NCBI GenBank assembly: GCA_029204225.1
Contig: CM055111.1
Location: forward strand, 25,796,761 to 25,860,760
Source of the DNA: Diphasiastrum complanatum
Taxonomy: Eukaryota; Streptophyta; Lycopodiopsida; Lycopodiales; Lycopodiaceae
DNA: 64,000 nucleotides
Direction: 5' to 3'
In this document: piece after piece, positions 9,733 to 21,089 of the stretch
How positions within the stretch are numbered: the first letter of the stretch is position 1
Layout of the letters: every line of letters starts with the position of its first letter
Notes under the pieces: generated by a model
What the model was told of the DNA's origin: nothing
The model's database searches: none
What the model saw: only the letters and a program-made list of their open reading frames with translations
Program-made: the position numbers and the translations under genes

Positions 9733-12043
9733 TAGTACTTCTATCAAAGCACTAAGATGTGATAATGGAGGAGAGTACACCTCCAATAAAATGAAAGACT
9801 TTTGTGAGATCAATGGTATTAAGTTACAATACACTTGTTCCTACACCCCTCAACAAAATGGGGTGGCCGAGAGGAAAAATAGGAGTCTATGTGAGTGTGC
9901 AAAGTCCTTGAGGCTTGATCCATCACTTCCCATCTCATTTTGGGGAGAAGCCATAACATGTGCTAATTATTTGTGTAATAGACTTCCTAGTAGTGCTATA
10001 GATGGGATCTCACCTTATCAAGCCTTGTTTGATAAGAAATCCAATGTAAAAGATTTTAAGATCTTTGGATGTACTTGTTATGTACACATTCCTTTGGAGA
10101 CTAGAAGGAAAGAAGATGCTACCTCCTTCAAAGGAATCTTTGTTGGCTATGGAGAAAATAGCTAGGGATATAGGATATATGATCCTACATCCAAGAAAGT
10201 AAAGGTAAGCAAGGATGTACTTTTTGATGAGTCACAATTTGCTTAGAGCTTGTCAAATGGATCTAACCCATTGTGCATTGAAGATCTTGACAAATCCGAG
10301 GAGGATCTTGACAAACCCGAGGAGGATCATGACAAACCCGAGGATGGAGATTTGGATCCAAGTCAAAAGGGGCCAAGAAAATCATCAAGGAGCAAGGCCG
10401 AGCCCTCAAGGCTTACCTATGTAGACAAGGGAAAGCAAAAGGAAGGCTCTACATCTTCTACCTCTTACTCTTTTTTAGCTACATTGATTGAAGAACCATC
10501 ATCTTTTGAAGAAGCATGTAAATCTAAAGTTTGGAGAGATGCAATGCAAGTAGAGTATGATGCATTAGAAGAGAATCATACTTGGAATCTTGTAAATCTT
10601 TCAAGAGGAAAGAAACCACTTGCAAGTAAGTGGATTTATAGAATTAAGTACAATCAAGATGGATCTATTAGTAAATACAAAGCTAGGCTTGTTGCTAAGG
10701 GATTTCTTCAAATAAAAGGATTGGATTATGAAGAAACATTTGCACCTGTAGCTAAGCTTGTAACTATTAGATTAATCATTTGCATTGCTACTTTGTTCAA
10801 ATGGGATTTCTACCAAATGGATGTAACAAATGCCTTCTTAAATGGCTTCTTAGAAGAGGAAATCTACATGATGCAACCCGAGGGCTTCATCAAGGTTGGT
10901 GAGGAGCAAAAGGTGTGCTACTTAAGGAAGAGCCTATATGGCTTGAAGCAAGCACCTAGAGCTTGGTACTCTAGGTTGCATGATTTTCTCTATTCCCTTG
11001 GCTTTGTACTAAGTGCTTATGAACCTTCTTTATATTTCAAATGTAATGAAGGAAAGATCATCATTTTGGTTCTTTATGTTGATGACATCATTATGACAGG
11101 AAATGATGATGATGGCATAGGCAAAGTAAAAGTTGACTTATCTAGTGAGTTCAAGATGGTAGATCTAGGCTTCCTAAAGTTTATACTTGGGATAGAAGTG
11201 TCTAGAAGTAGCAATTGTACTTTCATAAGTCAATCTAAGTATGCTACTTCCATTCTTGAAAGATTTGGTATGAAAGATTGTAAGGGGATTGACACCCCTA
11301 TGGAGCATGTTGTGAAAGCAACTAATGAAGGTGATGAAGCATCCTTTGAGGACATCACTCTCTTTAGGAAGCTTATAGGCTCTCTAATCTATTTAACTAT
11401 CACTAGACCTGACTTAAGTTTTTGTGTAAGCAAGTTGAGTCAAAGTATGCAAGCTCCTTTAGTTCATCATTGGAAAAGTGCCAAGAGAGTACTTAGATAT
11501 GTTTCTAGTACTAGATTTTTTGGCATACTTTATGAAAGATCTAACTTGCACTTGAGAGCCTACTCGGATTCAGATTTTGCAGGTGACAAGATGGATAGGA
11601 AGTCCATTAGTGCATTTGCAACATTTCTTTGTGGAGGAGTGATATCTTGGCTTTCCAAAAAGCAAGATACAATCTCACTATCTTCTTGTGAAGTCGAGTA
11701 CAAGGCATTGACTTCAACAACCAAAGAGCTCCTATGGCTAAGAAGACTCTTGATGGAACTACATGTGCTAGAGGCCGAGGAGATCCCTTACATATTTTGT
11801 AACAATCAAGCTTCTCAACAAATTGCTTCAAATTCTATCTTCCATGCTAGAACAAAGCATATTGAGATAGCTCACCACTTTGTGAGGGAGAAGGTACAAT
11901 CCAAGGAAGTGCAACTACATCATGTACCATCATCCGAATGCATAGCTGATATCTTAACCAAACCATTGTCCAAAGATTCATTTTTTAAGTTAAGATATGC
12001 TCTTAAAATTGTAGATAGATGTACAATAGATTTGCCAAGTTAG
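9733..12043 (+). pseudogene. Copia integrase-RT-RNase H polyprotein (element A)
   Basis: Integrase core from about 9733: RCDNGGEY, YTPQQNGVAERKNR, then VFGCxxYVHxP-type KIFGCTCYVHIP. After an acidic linker with a threefold DLDKPEED-type repeat (10268-10340) comes RT: WRDAMQVEYDALEENHTW, SKWIYRIKYNQDGSISKYKARLVAKGF, FYQMDVTNAFLNGFLEEEIYM, SLYGLKQAPRAWY and the catalytic YVDDIIMTG near 11075-11100. RNase H follows (YSDSDFAGDKMDRKS, SSCEVEYKAL, ADILTKPL). From 10250 the frame is open for 597 residues. Two in-frame TAG codons (10163, 10244) precede it, so IN and RT are one broken frame. This is the best preserved RT in the window. Confidence 0.92.
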
Positions 12044-12056
12044 AAGTGAGGAGGAG

Positions 12057-12934
12057 TGTTGAAAATTGTCACTTCTCACTTGACATTGGTTCATGTAAAT
12101 ATTGATCAAACATTAGAATATGTTGATGATATGATTTCACACGTGTGGAGCCTGTTCCCACGTGTGAAAGGATGTACTTTTCATGTTTGTATATATCCAA
12201 ATTGATTTTGTATCATTCTAGTTAGTGTGAACATGAAATGACTAGTTTTTAGTCAAGTTGACTAGTCACCTACAAATTAGTTTTTCCTTGCATGTGCATG
12301 AGTAAATGCTCCCACATGGCAAGTGGATGTTCACACGTGTGTATAGAGTACTAGAAGATAAGAGTTAACCATTTTCCTTAGATCCTATTTTGTAGGGAAT
12401 ATTCCTATATTCTAGGAGACTAGCTTTTTGGATTTTAGTCATATTCTAGAAGGTCAACTATTGGATAAAGATCAAGGATGGATAAAATGGATAGATCTGA
12501 GTGATGTGGCACTCTTCACATGTGTGAAGGCCTGCTAGACTGTACCAGACTCATGGATGTACTTCATCCATAAAAGGATCATCATTTTGCTAAGAAAATT
12601 GATGAGACTTTTGCACTCTACACTTTTGTGAGATTTCTAGTCATTTGTCTTGTGATTTTTATGCATGATTGCTATCTAGTATCATTGTACTTGTTGTTTC
12701 AGGTGCAGGCCGTACAGTGGACAGTACTCCACACGTGTGAAGCCGCTCTCACTAAAAAATGATGTGTTGATCCATTGCTCTTGCTTAAATCCAAGTGTAG
12801 TGAATCTAGATCAAAATCTAATGTGTAGAACTTGATAGATTCATTTATTAAGCAACCAATAACTCTCTATGATTGTAAAGTACAATCATTATTGTCCTAA
12901 AAACTGTAAAATTTATCATATCTTGCAGACAACA
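12057..12934 (+). repeat. 3' LTR of copia A (about 878 bp)
   Basis: It begins TGTTGAAAATTG directly after the polypurine tract and is taken to end at ...GACAACA. It is similar along its length to the A2 LTRs at 48268 and 50275. It holds three exact CACACGTGTG palindromes (12138, 12332, 12730). The 3' edge is set by similarity and the terminal CA, so it may be off by a few bases. Confidence 0.8.
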
Positions 12935-13502
12935 CACGCCCTGACATTGAGTCTTGAGGTATATATCTTCTACCTTGGATTATGGACTATACTCTGAAGG
13001 AGAAGGTTTGACTTTGATTGCTTTTTCAGATTCAGATTTTGTAGGAGACAGGTTGGATAGGAAATCCACAAGTGCTTACACTATATTTCTTGGAGGAAAT
13101 CTGGTTTCTTGGCTGTCAAAGAAGCACGCAACTATTTTCTTATCATCTTGTGAAGTTGAGTACAAATCTCTTACAACCACAACAAATGAGGTTTTATGGA
13201 TCAAAAGGCTACTTTTGGAGCTTAAGTGTTATGTAGATGAAGACTTACCAATTATCAAGAATGATAACTTTTCTGCTCAGGCTCTTGCAAATAATTCAGT
13301 CTTTCATACAAGGACCAAGCATATTGAACTGGCTCATCATTTTGTAAGAGAAAAAGTCATTGGAAGAGAGATCTCATTGGAGCATGTTTCATCTTCAGAT
13401 TGTGTTGCAGATCTTCTCACCAAGCCTCTACTCAAGAATGTCTTTATAAAGATGAGGTCTAACCTTGGCCTAATTTTGAAATCTATGTTGATAGAAACAT
13501 AA
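12935..13502 (+). pseudogene. Copia B: RT scrap plus RNase H
   Basis: Right after the A LTR, ACACGCCCTGACATTGAG encodes TRPDIE, the conserved RT/RH boundary motif. An internal deletion then joins it to RYISSTLDYGLYSEG. RNase H continues open to 13502: FSDSDFVGDRLDRKS, SWLSKKHATIFLSSCEVEY, HTRTKHIELAHHFVREKV, ADLLTKPL. The rest of B's pol is absent. B is the older element into which A inserted. Confidence 0.85.
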
Positions 13503-13516
13503 ATTTTAAGGAGGAG

Positions 13517-14245
13517 TGTAAAGATTATTAAAGTATTATCTTCCTATCTCGAGTTTGGGGTCATGTCCATGATAATTTCCACTAGATTTCATGTTGTACA
13601 TATAAGGAGTGTGAATTGAGCACATATCCTTCTAGTGTAGCTCGGATTTGAGTTAGATAGGTTCAATTATAATGACATGCAGATGTTTAGATAGCATGCA
13701 AAGTTTTACTGTATGCATGCAAGCCACATACAATCAGTGCATGCAACATGCAAAGTAGTTTCTGTGATCTACACATGTCTAGGCAATTTTATGAGTTGAC
13801 ATGAAGTACATGCACCATACATGCATGCAGTTACACATGTGGATCTCTGGTAGGTGAATATGTTCAGTTAAGTGGACTTTCCATGCAACTCCACTGTAGG
13901 AATTCAAGTCTCTCTCATGTAGGGAAAGCTGGGCATGTTTTGCCATATTATGAATATTGAGATTTTGGTGTTTTGAACTCATTTTCTCTCTACCCGAGTT
14001 TTCTATGTATGATTTTCTCTCTCTACCCGAGAGCAGCCTCTTTTTCCCATACTGAACACTTAGAATTTTTCTAACATTCATTTCTCATAGTGAAGAGTTA
14101 GATTTTTTCATCAGATGTATGCCATTGTGCTCTTGCCTTAGATTTTTCAAGCATACTGTTCTTTGATCAATCTTGTGCAATCACAACACCTCAGTAAGAT
14201 CCTATAGGGTGTGTGGTGAAGTTCACACGTGCCAAAAACTTCACA
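13517..14245 (+). repeat. 3' LTR of copia B (about 729 bp)
   Basis: It follows the B RNase H stop and a polypurine tract (AAGGAGGAG). It begins TGTAAAGATT and probably ends ...ACTTCACA near 14245, with a degenerate palindrome CACACGTGCC at about 14224. It contains two pyrimidine-rich CTCTCTACCCGAG blocks near 13987-14030, a pattern also present in the LTRs of C. Confidence 0.6.
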
Positions 14246-15659
14246 AAATAATGACATGACAGATCGACGAGCACTCGTGACTTGGGGATTCTTGGCATAC
14301 CAATTTTTCTCCTTTCACATAAGGTATATTTTGTGGTTTTTCTTTCTTCTTGAAGTATGGTTTGTTAATCCTTGAGCTCCACTATTGTGCATGTTTTGCT
14401 TGGAATATAGATTTTTGTTTAAAACTAATCGGTCCTTTCTTTAGCATTTGAGTACCGATGTGGTGAAAACTGACTAGGTCCTTGAACTACTTAGGTATTG
14501 ACAAACTAGTATAATTTTTATCTATACTTGGGTATTGTGACTTACGATCCCAGATATTTCATGGGTATTGTCGAATAAGATTAAATTTGTCTAAATAACG
14601 AGTGAAATTAGGCAATATCTTAGATACCTATCGTCCTGACATCTATTGGATGGTATATTTGCTTTTCTACTATTCTTAGAAGTTGAAATCTTATGCATGG
14701 TATGCTCGAAGTTCAAAACAAGAAAAGAATGGTTGTTAGACATTTTATTTGGAGATGAAATGTTTTGTGCATAATTGCGTCAACCTCTACGAGACACCAA
14801 AGCGGGTCATCCACTATTTGTGGTTAAAAAACACCACTTTGGTTAAGTGTCACACTAGTCACACCCACCATTGGTATCGTCTAGTGAAATATCTAGACCC
14901 AATGGTCACCGAAAAAAACACCGCTTATCAAACAAGGTGACACGTATAACTAGCACCCTCCCGTGGCACGACAACTAACAAAGAGATGACATCCTATTTC
15001 TATTTTGTGTATGTGTGCTAGCTTCATCTTGTGTGCCTTAAAATTGTTGATTGAGTGCTCATGGGCATTACTTGAAAATTATCAATACCATCCTCTCTAC
15101 CACGTGCAGACGTAGTGTAATGGGGATGTCCTTAATCACCCTCACCTAGAGTGATGTTAGACCTCCTTGCAGCCATGCCTCTGGGGGCATGAAAAACCCT
15201 CATCGGCTGGGGAGCACAGGGTGATTGAGACGGCCCTTGGGATTGGAAGCGGTATCCCTCAATCACTCACGTAAGGGCAGTGTGGCCCTTCCCCTGTAGG
15301 GCAACCTGGCGAGACCAATCCCCCGTCGAGAATTTCTCTTAACAACATCCCAAGAAAGGCCAAGATCCAAGAAGAGGATCTTCACATATCAAAACCCTAA
15401 AAAGATTCAAGGAGAGTGTCAAGCACTCTATTTTCAAACTGAGCCATTCCACCATCAGATCAGATGCCAAGATTGACACCCTTGGTAGGCTTAGTTCCCA
15501 TTTAGATCTGTAGTTTAACCCGCTCCCCATTGGATCGAAGCCCATAATACTACACGACAACTCACCTGATTGGAGATCAAAACCCTAACCTTGCTCTCTT
15601 GATAGCTACAAAAAAGGAGGTATGGAAAGCGTCCAACACTGAGGCTTTATTCGATGATG
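14246..15659. other. Unassigned; possibly the 3' region of the gypsy element to the right
   Basis: No domain is recognised. 15110-15330 is noticeably GC-richer than its surroundings. Because gypsy integrase on the minus strand ends at about 15660, this stretch could be that element's 3' untranslated region and LTR, but I found no match to the gypsy LTR at 25954-27250. Confidence 0.3.
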
Positions 15660-16802
15660 AGGAGCCTATCCTGAACTCTTCAAGAAGTGTTTGGAAAGCC
15701 AGTGGAAACCAGTACTTGCGCAACTGACTACCATTGATGGGTGTAGCAAAGGTATCCCATCCATTGTTTCTGAAGTCACTGTCCCTAGCGATAGGATGTC
15801 GGTGATGCGATAAGGGCCTTCACCAGTGAGCTTCACCTTTTCTTTGATCGCCTCTGTCTTGTACATGAGGACCAAATCTCCTTTTTAAAGTTCTTTCTTG
15901 TAAAGACAATGATCATGCCAAGCCTTACGATGTGCTCTCTCTACGACAAGAGCATGGACCGCTAACAAGCATGTTTTGCACAACTTGTGTAGCGCTTCAT
16001 GACGAAGGTGGAGCGATCTTGTATCATCCAATCATTGCACTGTGTCAATGCAAAGAGATGGAATCCGAAATTTCACTAGCATGATTGCATCTTGGCCATA
16101 CACCAGTTGAATGACATTTGTTTGGTGTTGCCTTTGTATGTAGTTCTGAAAGCCCACAGAGCAGCGTGTAGTTTGTGCTCCCAATCTGATCTGTTTGCTT
16201 CCACTATCTTTGTCAAAATATCGCACAGAATCTTATTAGAAGATTCGGCTTGGCCATTGCCTCTTGGGCAGTAAGGCGTGCTGAAACGATGGATCACAAA
16301 GAACTCTTCTAATAAGACCTTGATGGTCTCGTTGAAAAATTGAGTTCCCCGATCGCTAACTATCTCCACGGGGCATCTGCAGCGCACAATGATATTTTTG
16401 TAAAGGAACTTCGCGGTGGACCTAGCATCTTCTACATGCACTACTTTGGCTTCAACCCACTTTGTGAGATAATTTGTAGCCACGATGATATATCGGGCTT
16501 GGGTACTGCAAGTCGCTGGGTGAATAGGGCCGATGTAATCAAGTCCCCACTTCTCAAATGGTGCTTGAGCCAATATATGATGTAACGACTCATAGTTCAT
16601 ATTTGTTGGTCTACGTGCCCTCAGACATACATCACAATGTTTGATATATGCCTTAGTATCCTTGTGCATTGTTGGCCACCAGCAGCCGGCAGATTGTAAG
16701 ATCTTGTGTACTATAACATCCACTGCAAATTGTCCACCTCCCATTGCCTCATGTGAGAGGGCATTCAGTAGCAAATGCAGTCTTGTGTTGATCCTCCGGT
16801 GT
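15660..16802 (-). pseudogene. Gypsy integrase with an adjoining RT scrap
   Basis: Minus strand: 16802-16758 encodes PEDQHKTAFATE, the gypsy RT motif. A deletion then joins it to integrase. The H2C2 region follows (ILQSAGCWWPTMHKDTKAYIKHC..C), then the D-D-E core: WGLDYIGPI (D), IVSDRGTQF (D) and GNGQAESSNK (E). After a frame change the C-terminus shows KLTGEGPYRITDI, the GPY/F module, near 15790-15830. Several frame breaks make it dead. It belongs with the gypsy PR/RT at 19034-20100, separated from it by copia C. Confidence 0.88.
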
Positions 16803-17515
16803 CTTACACTTTTCTATGTCAAGCAATGTCAAGCATCTTGGTGTAGAACATTGATAAGATCAAAATTGGCATAGATGGCAAAATGGTCAAATCCACATGT
16901 AATGCCTCTATCAATGAGCCAAAGTAGTGTAAGAGGTGAAACTCGAGCTAAATAGATTTTTGACAAGTGTTTTGATTTAGTTTGATGTCTGACAAGTCAA
17001 AGTTCAAGAGGTCCAATAGAATTTAGAGGTGGAAGCATCAATGGTCCAATAGGATTTGAGTTATGCTTGATAATGATACAATAGAATCAAGAGGTGAATG
17101 CATCATTGGTCCAATAGAATTAAGAGGTTGTAAATATGAGGTCCAATCATGTTTGAGTTTGGATTAGCTCGTGGATCTACTAGTATCATTGTACTTCTCA
17201 TTTGGTGCTAAGTAATTTGGAGATCAATCAAGTTTTTGAGTCTAAGTGTTTACTTGCTTTCTCTCTCTACCCAAGAGAGATTGATTGCATTATCTCTCTA
17301 CCCAAGGGTAGGCCTTTTCCATACTTAGTTGTTTGAAAAGACAACTTCCCACATGTGTGTATGTACTTTGGTTTTGAGTAAATGCATGTAGTAGTGTGTT
17401 TTTGCCTTTGAGAGTGAGATAGATCTTGAATCTCAATCTAATCTTGATCATTGTGCATTCACACACCTTAGGATATCTAAATCACACTTAGTGGACACTC
17501 CACATGTGTGAAATT
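16803..17515 (+). repeat. 5' LTR of copia C, both ends trimmed
   Basis: It matches 18366-19027 of the right LTR almost throughout. It lacks the first 33 bp and the terminal CACA. At 17515 it passes directly into RT coding sequence, with no primer site. Confidence 0.8.
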
Positions 17516-18332
17516 AGATATGCTCTTTCTATGTTGAAAAAATTCCATATGGGAAATTCTAAGAGCATAGATACTCCAATGGAGCAAATTGTGAAGTATC
17601 CTAATAAAGGTGATGAAAGATCCTTCAAGGACATCACACTTTTTAGGAGTCTTATAGGCTCCTTAATTTGGCTTACTATCACTAGGCCCGACTTGAGCTT
17701 TTGTGTGCCCAAGTTGAGCCAATTTATGCAAGATCCAAAGATCCATCATTGGAAGATGGCCAAGAGGATTCTAAGATATATATCTTCATCTTTTGACTAT
17801 GGTCTACTCTACAAAAGTGAAGATCTATCCATTATTGGCTACTCGAATTTGGACTTTGCAAGCGATAAGATGGATCGAAAGTCTATAAGTGCATACACCA
17901 TATTTCTTGGGGGCAATCTAATATCTTGGCTTTCCAAAAAACAAGATACTATATCTCTTTCTCCATGTGAGTCCGAGTACAAAGCACTCACCATGACTAC
18001 CAAAGAGGTGCTTTGGATCAAGAGATTGTTATTGGAGCTAAAGTGCATCAAAGGAGGACGATCTACCAATGATCAAATGTGACAATATCTCAGCCCAAGA
18101 TCTTGCCAATAATCCCATATTTCATGCAAGGAGCAAGCACATAGAAGTGGCACACCACTTTGTGGGAAAAGCTTATTGGAGGAGAAATCTATGTGGAGCA
18201 TGTCAATACATCCTCTTGTATTGCCGATCTACTCACCAAGCCTTTGAGCAAAAGTGCCTTCACCAAGCATAGCATCTTCGAGTAATATCAAGATCAATGC
18301 TTAATCTTCAATAGATAACTTTTCATAAGGAG
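17516..18332 (+). pseudogene. Copia C RT end and RNase H
   Basis: Starts at RYALSMLKKFHM (SKYAxxxLxKF motif of RT), then SIDTPMEQ, LIGSLIWLTITRPDLSF, RILRYIS and RNase H: YSNLDFASDKMDRKS, SWLSKKQDTISLSPCESEY. A frameshift near 18045-18070 and another near 18165 break the C-terminus (HARSKHIEVAHHFV, later the TKPL-type end in another frame). The catalytic RT half with YVDD is absent. It is closely related to the RT/RH of E (32477-33706). Confidence 0.88.
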
Positions 18333-19031
18333 TGTGAAAAATGCAAAAAAAGATTATCTATGTTTGTTGTAGGGGTCTTACACTTTTCTATGTCAAGCAT
18401 CTTAGTGTAGAACATGTAATGCCTCTATTGAGCCAAAGTAGTGTAAGAGATGAAAATCGAGCTAAATATATTGTTGACAAGTGTTTTGATTTAGTTTGAT
18501 GTGTGACAAGTCAAAGTTCAAGTCCAATAGAATTTAGAGGTGGAAGCATCAATGGTCCAATATGATTTGAGTTATGCTTGAGAATGATCGAATAAAATCA
18601 AGAGGTGGATGCATCTTTGGTCCAATAGAATTAAGAGGTTGTAACTATGAGGTCCAATCATGTTTGAGTTTGGATTAGCTCGTGGATTTACTAGTATCAT
18701 TGTACTTCTCATTTGGTGCTAAGTAACTTGGCGATCAATCAAGTTTTTGAGTCTAAGTGTTTACTTGCCTTCTCTCTCTACCAGAGAGCAGTTGATTGCA
18801 TTATCTCTCTACCCAAGAGTAGGCCTTTTCCATTACTTAACTTTTTGAAAGGACAACTTCCCACACATGTGTATGTATTTTGGTTTTGAATAAATGCATG
18901 TAGTAGTGTGTTTTTGCCTTTGAGAGTGAGATAGATCTTGAATCTCAATCTAATCTTGATCATTGTGCATTCACACACCTTAGGAGATCTAAATCACACT
19001 TAGTGGACATCTCACATTTGTGAAATTCACA
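18333..19031 (+). repeat. 3' LTR of copia C (699 bp)
   Basis: Begins TGTGAAAAATGC after CATAAGGAG and ends TGAAATTCACA, giving matching TGTG/CACA ends. To its right gypsy RT resumes on the minus strand. Confidence 0.82.
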
Positions 19032-19033
19032 CT

Positions 19034-20100
19034 TCCGCTCCAGCTACTTAATCTAACACGCTTTCTATGAACGGTAAGAGAAAGTGATCCTTCCATGTCA
19101 CAACGTTAAGTGCCTTTAGATTGACACAAATCCGCATTTTGACATTCTTCTTGGGAACAATAACTATGGGTGACACCCATTCTGTGTGCTCTTGTGCTCC
19201 CACATGAACAATTTTGTCTTCTTTGTCTGGCTCTACTAGATTCATCGGTTGAGTGAGAGCTGGTCTCTCGTAGACTTGTTCTTCTTTTTTCTGATTTACA
19301 TCAGGTTCCTGTTGCGCTTTTGGCATCATGATCACCACATCATCCAAGGTATAACTCTTGAAGTTTTCTGGCACATCATGGACTTGTGCCTTACTCTTTT
19401 TTTTCCTTCAAAAGGTTGATCTTAGTTCGATTCGTGAGTGATATCTTATGCATTGCTTCTGACATTCCTGAAGTTGATGTCGAAGCTTACATGCTTCACC
19501 GCCCATGTGGAGGGATCCACCTTTATCGCCCGCTCTCTATTCTCAAATGTGATTTTGACGGTCCCCCAATCATGAACTACTTGTGCAATTTGCAACCAAG
19601 GTCGTCCCAACAAAACTCAATAGGTAGTGGGTGTTTCAGGAATGTCCATCACCACAAATGTGATGACAAATTGTACCCCTACTATCTTGACTGGAATGAC
19701 TTCTACAATCCCCTTCGGCCACACACATGATTGATTAGCTAATCTGATGGCAAACTTGGCAACTTTCAGGCCTTGTAGATTTCATTTCTCATACAAAGTA
19801 GTAGAGATAAGGTTGACACCCGATCCTCTATCTACAATAGCAGCTTCTTCTCCGAAGAGTTTGTGCTTGATAGGAAGAGTTATATTGTGCTACTCACTCT
19901 CGCAAGCTGCTCCAATGTTCAGAACATTGTCGGCTTCTTCAAATCTAGCGCAAAATAAGAGTTCTTTGGAAGGTATGTCCAGTTCTGTATTCAACCAATC
20001 TGACAAGACACCCTTTGCTTGAGGTGCAAGTCGAAGGAACTCTCTAGTAGAGATGTTCATTGTACTAGATAAGATGTTTGTCAGTAGTTCCATCCTTGGA
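19034..20100 (-). pseudogene. Gypsy protease and start of RT
   Basis: Minus strand. About 20093-19890 holds the region before the protease. The frame then reads EEAAIVDRGSGVNLIS, an aspartic protease D-[ST]-G site in which the first S is now R. A linker leads to RT at 19374: EWVSPIVIVPKKN, MRICVNLKALN, then FIESVLD and VAGAE where copia C cuts in. Multiple stops and frame changes. Together with 15660-16802 this is one gypsy pol, and probably the same element as the gag/LTR at 24969-27250, although that link is inferred. Confidence 0.8.
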
Positions 20101-20422
20101 CGTAGTGGGTTTCTTTTCTAGCCTATCCTCAATCCAAGATCCAAGCAATCTGGCATCAAGGAGATGAAGTTAGTTGTCACGTGTAGGTTCGTTCTCATGA
20201 GAGCAATAACATATCCCAGAATTCAGCATGAATGGAAGATCCACATCTAACTCTAACATCCATTAACCCTAAGCATTAACACTACAAGCATTAATACTAC
20301 GCATCCATTAACACTACGATCGACAATGAAGATACCTTACTCTTTCTCTCTCTCCCTTTCTCTCTCACAAAAAACATAAGAATATGCAATTCCAATAATA
20401 ATCCCATCCAACAATTAACAAC
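20101..20422. other. Unassigned, pyrimidine-rich in part
   Basis: Contains TCTTTCTCTCTCTCCCTTTCTCTCTC at 20342-20367 (26 bp) and short ATTAACACTAC repeats near 20268-20315. No coding signal. It separates gypsy sequence from the left end of X2. Confidence 0.35.
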
Positions 20423-21074
20423 TGTGAAAAAAGTGGATCTTGAATGGATCCAAACTCCCAAAATACTTGGCTAAGATCTTTGCACAACAAGCTACAAAAG
20501 CTAGAAATGGCAAAGCATCCTAATGCTACCTTTGATACACATGAACTTGACAAAGCATTCAAGAGACAAAAGAAACTAATAAAAGGTACTGATGGCAGCC
20601 AAAAACAACAACATATCAGCCCTACAACAGCAGTCACCACTTTTGGAAACCTCTTAAGATAATACACAAAAGCTTGAAGACAATACACAAAGCAATGCTC
20701 TCAATGGAGGAAGAAACTGTGACAATGATCTATTGATCTCTCTCAACAATACAATAAGTTTCTCCAACCTGTTCTCCACGAATTTCAGCCTAATATAGGT
20801 GAGAGAGATGACTCTCTCTCCTCTCTCTAGAACTTAGGACCCAAATTTAGGACACCAGTAGCCTAAAATAGCTAATTTTAGCCTATATGTCCAAATAACA
20901 TGATTTTGGGGTCATTTCGAAGGTCCTGAAGTTTGAGACTTCTTCAACATAAAATATATACTAAAATAAAAGTATCTAGGCCTCTTTCAGACTTGTGACA
21001 TGTTAGATTCAAAACTATGTACAAAAATTGCCAATTTAGGCCTCAAACTAGCTAGGAAATGTTGACAATTTTCA
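20423..21074 (-). repeat. 3' LTR of X2 (652 bp)
   Basis: On the minus strand begins TGAAAATTGTCAAC after the polypurine tract and ends ...TTTTTTCACA. It matches the LTR at 1034-1678 of the same family. The palindrome seen there is decayed here (CAGACTTGTGA near 20988). Confidence 0.85.
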
Positions 21075-21089
21075 TACTCCCTCTTCAAC

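Larger units (their letters stand above)
9733..12934 (+). mobile_element. Copia element A, 5'-truncated, with 3' LTR
   Basis: It starts inside the integrase core, continues through RT and RNase H, and ends with a polypurine tract (GTGAGGAGGAG) and a 3' LTR. Its 5' LTR, gag, protease and the integrase N-terminus are missing. On its right the LTR abuts a copia RT fragment (TRPDIE), so A appears to have inserted into copia B. Confidence 0.85.
16803..19031 (+). mobile_element. Copia C, internally deleted (LTR - RT/RH - LTR)
   Basis: Two similar LTRs (16803-17515 and 18333-19031) flank only the end of RT and RNase H. The gypsy RT reading frame is interrupted here: ...VAGAE ends near 19034 and PEDQHKTAFATE resumes at 16802. 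C therefore inserted into a gypsy RT, losing roughly 50 bp of it and about the first 33 bp of its own left LTR. Everything between the left LTR end and mid-RT is gone. Confidence 0.85.

Noticed and set aside
14749-14940. 63-codon ORF
   Set aside because: No known motif and AT-rich chance composition.
20444-20662. 72-codon plus-strand ORF
   Set aside because: Lies wholly inside the X2 LTR; not conserved in the LTR at 1034-1678.
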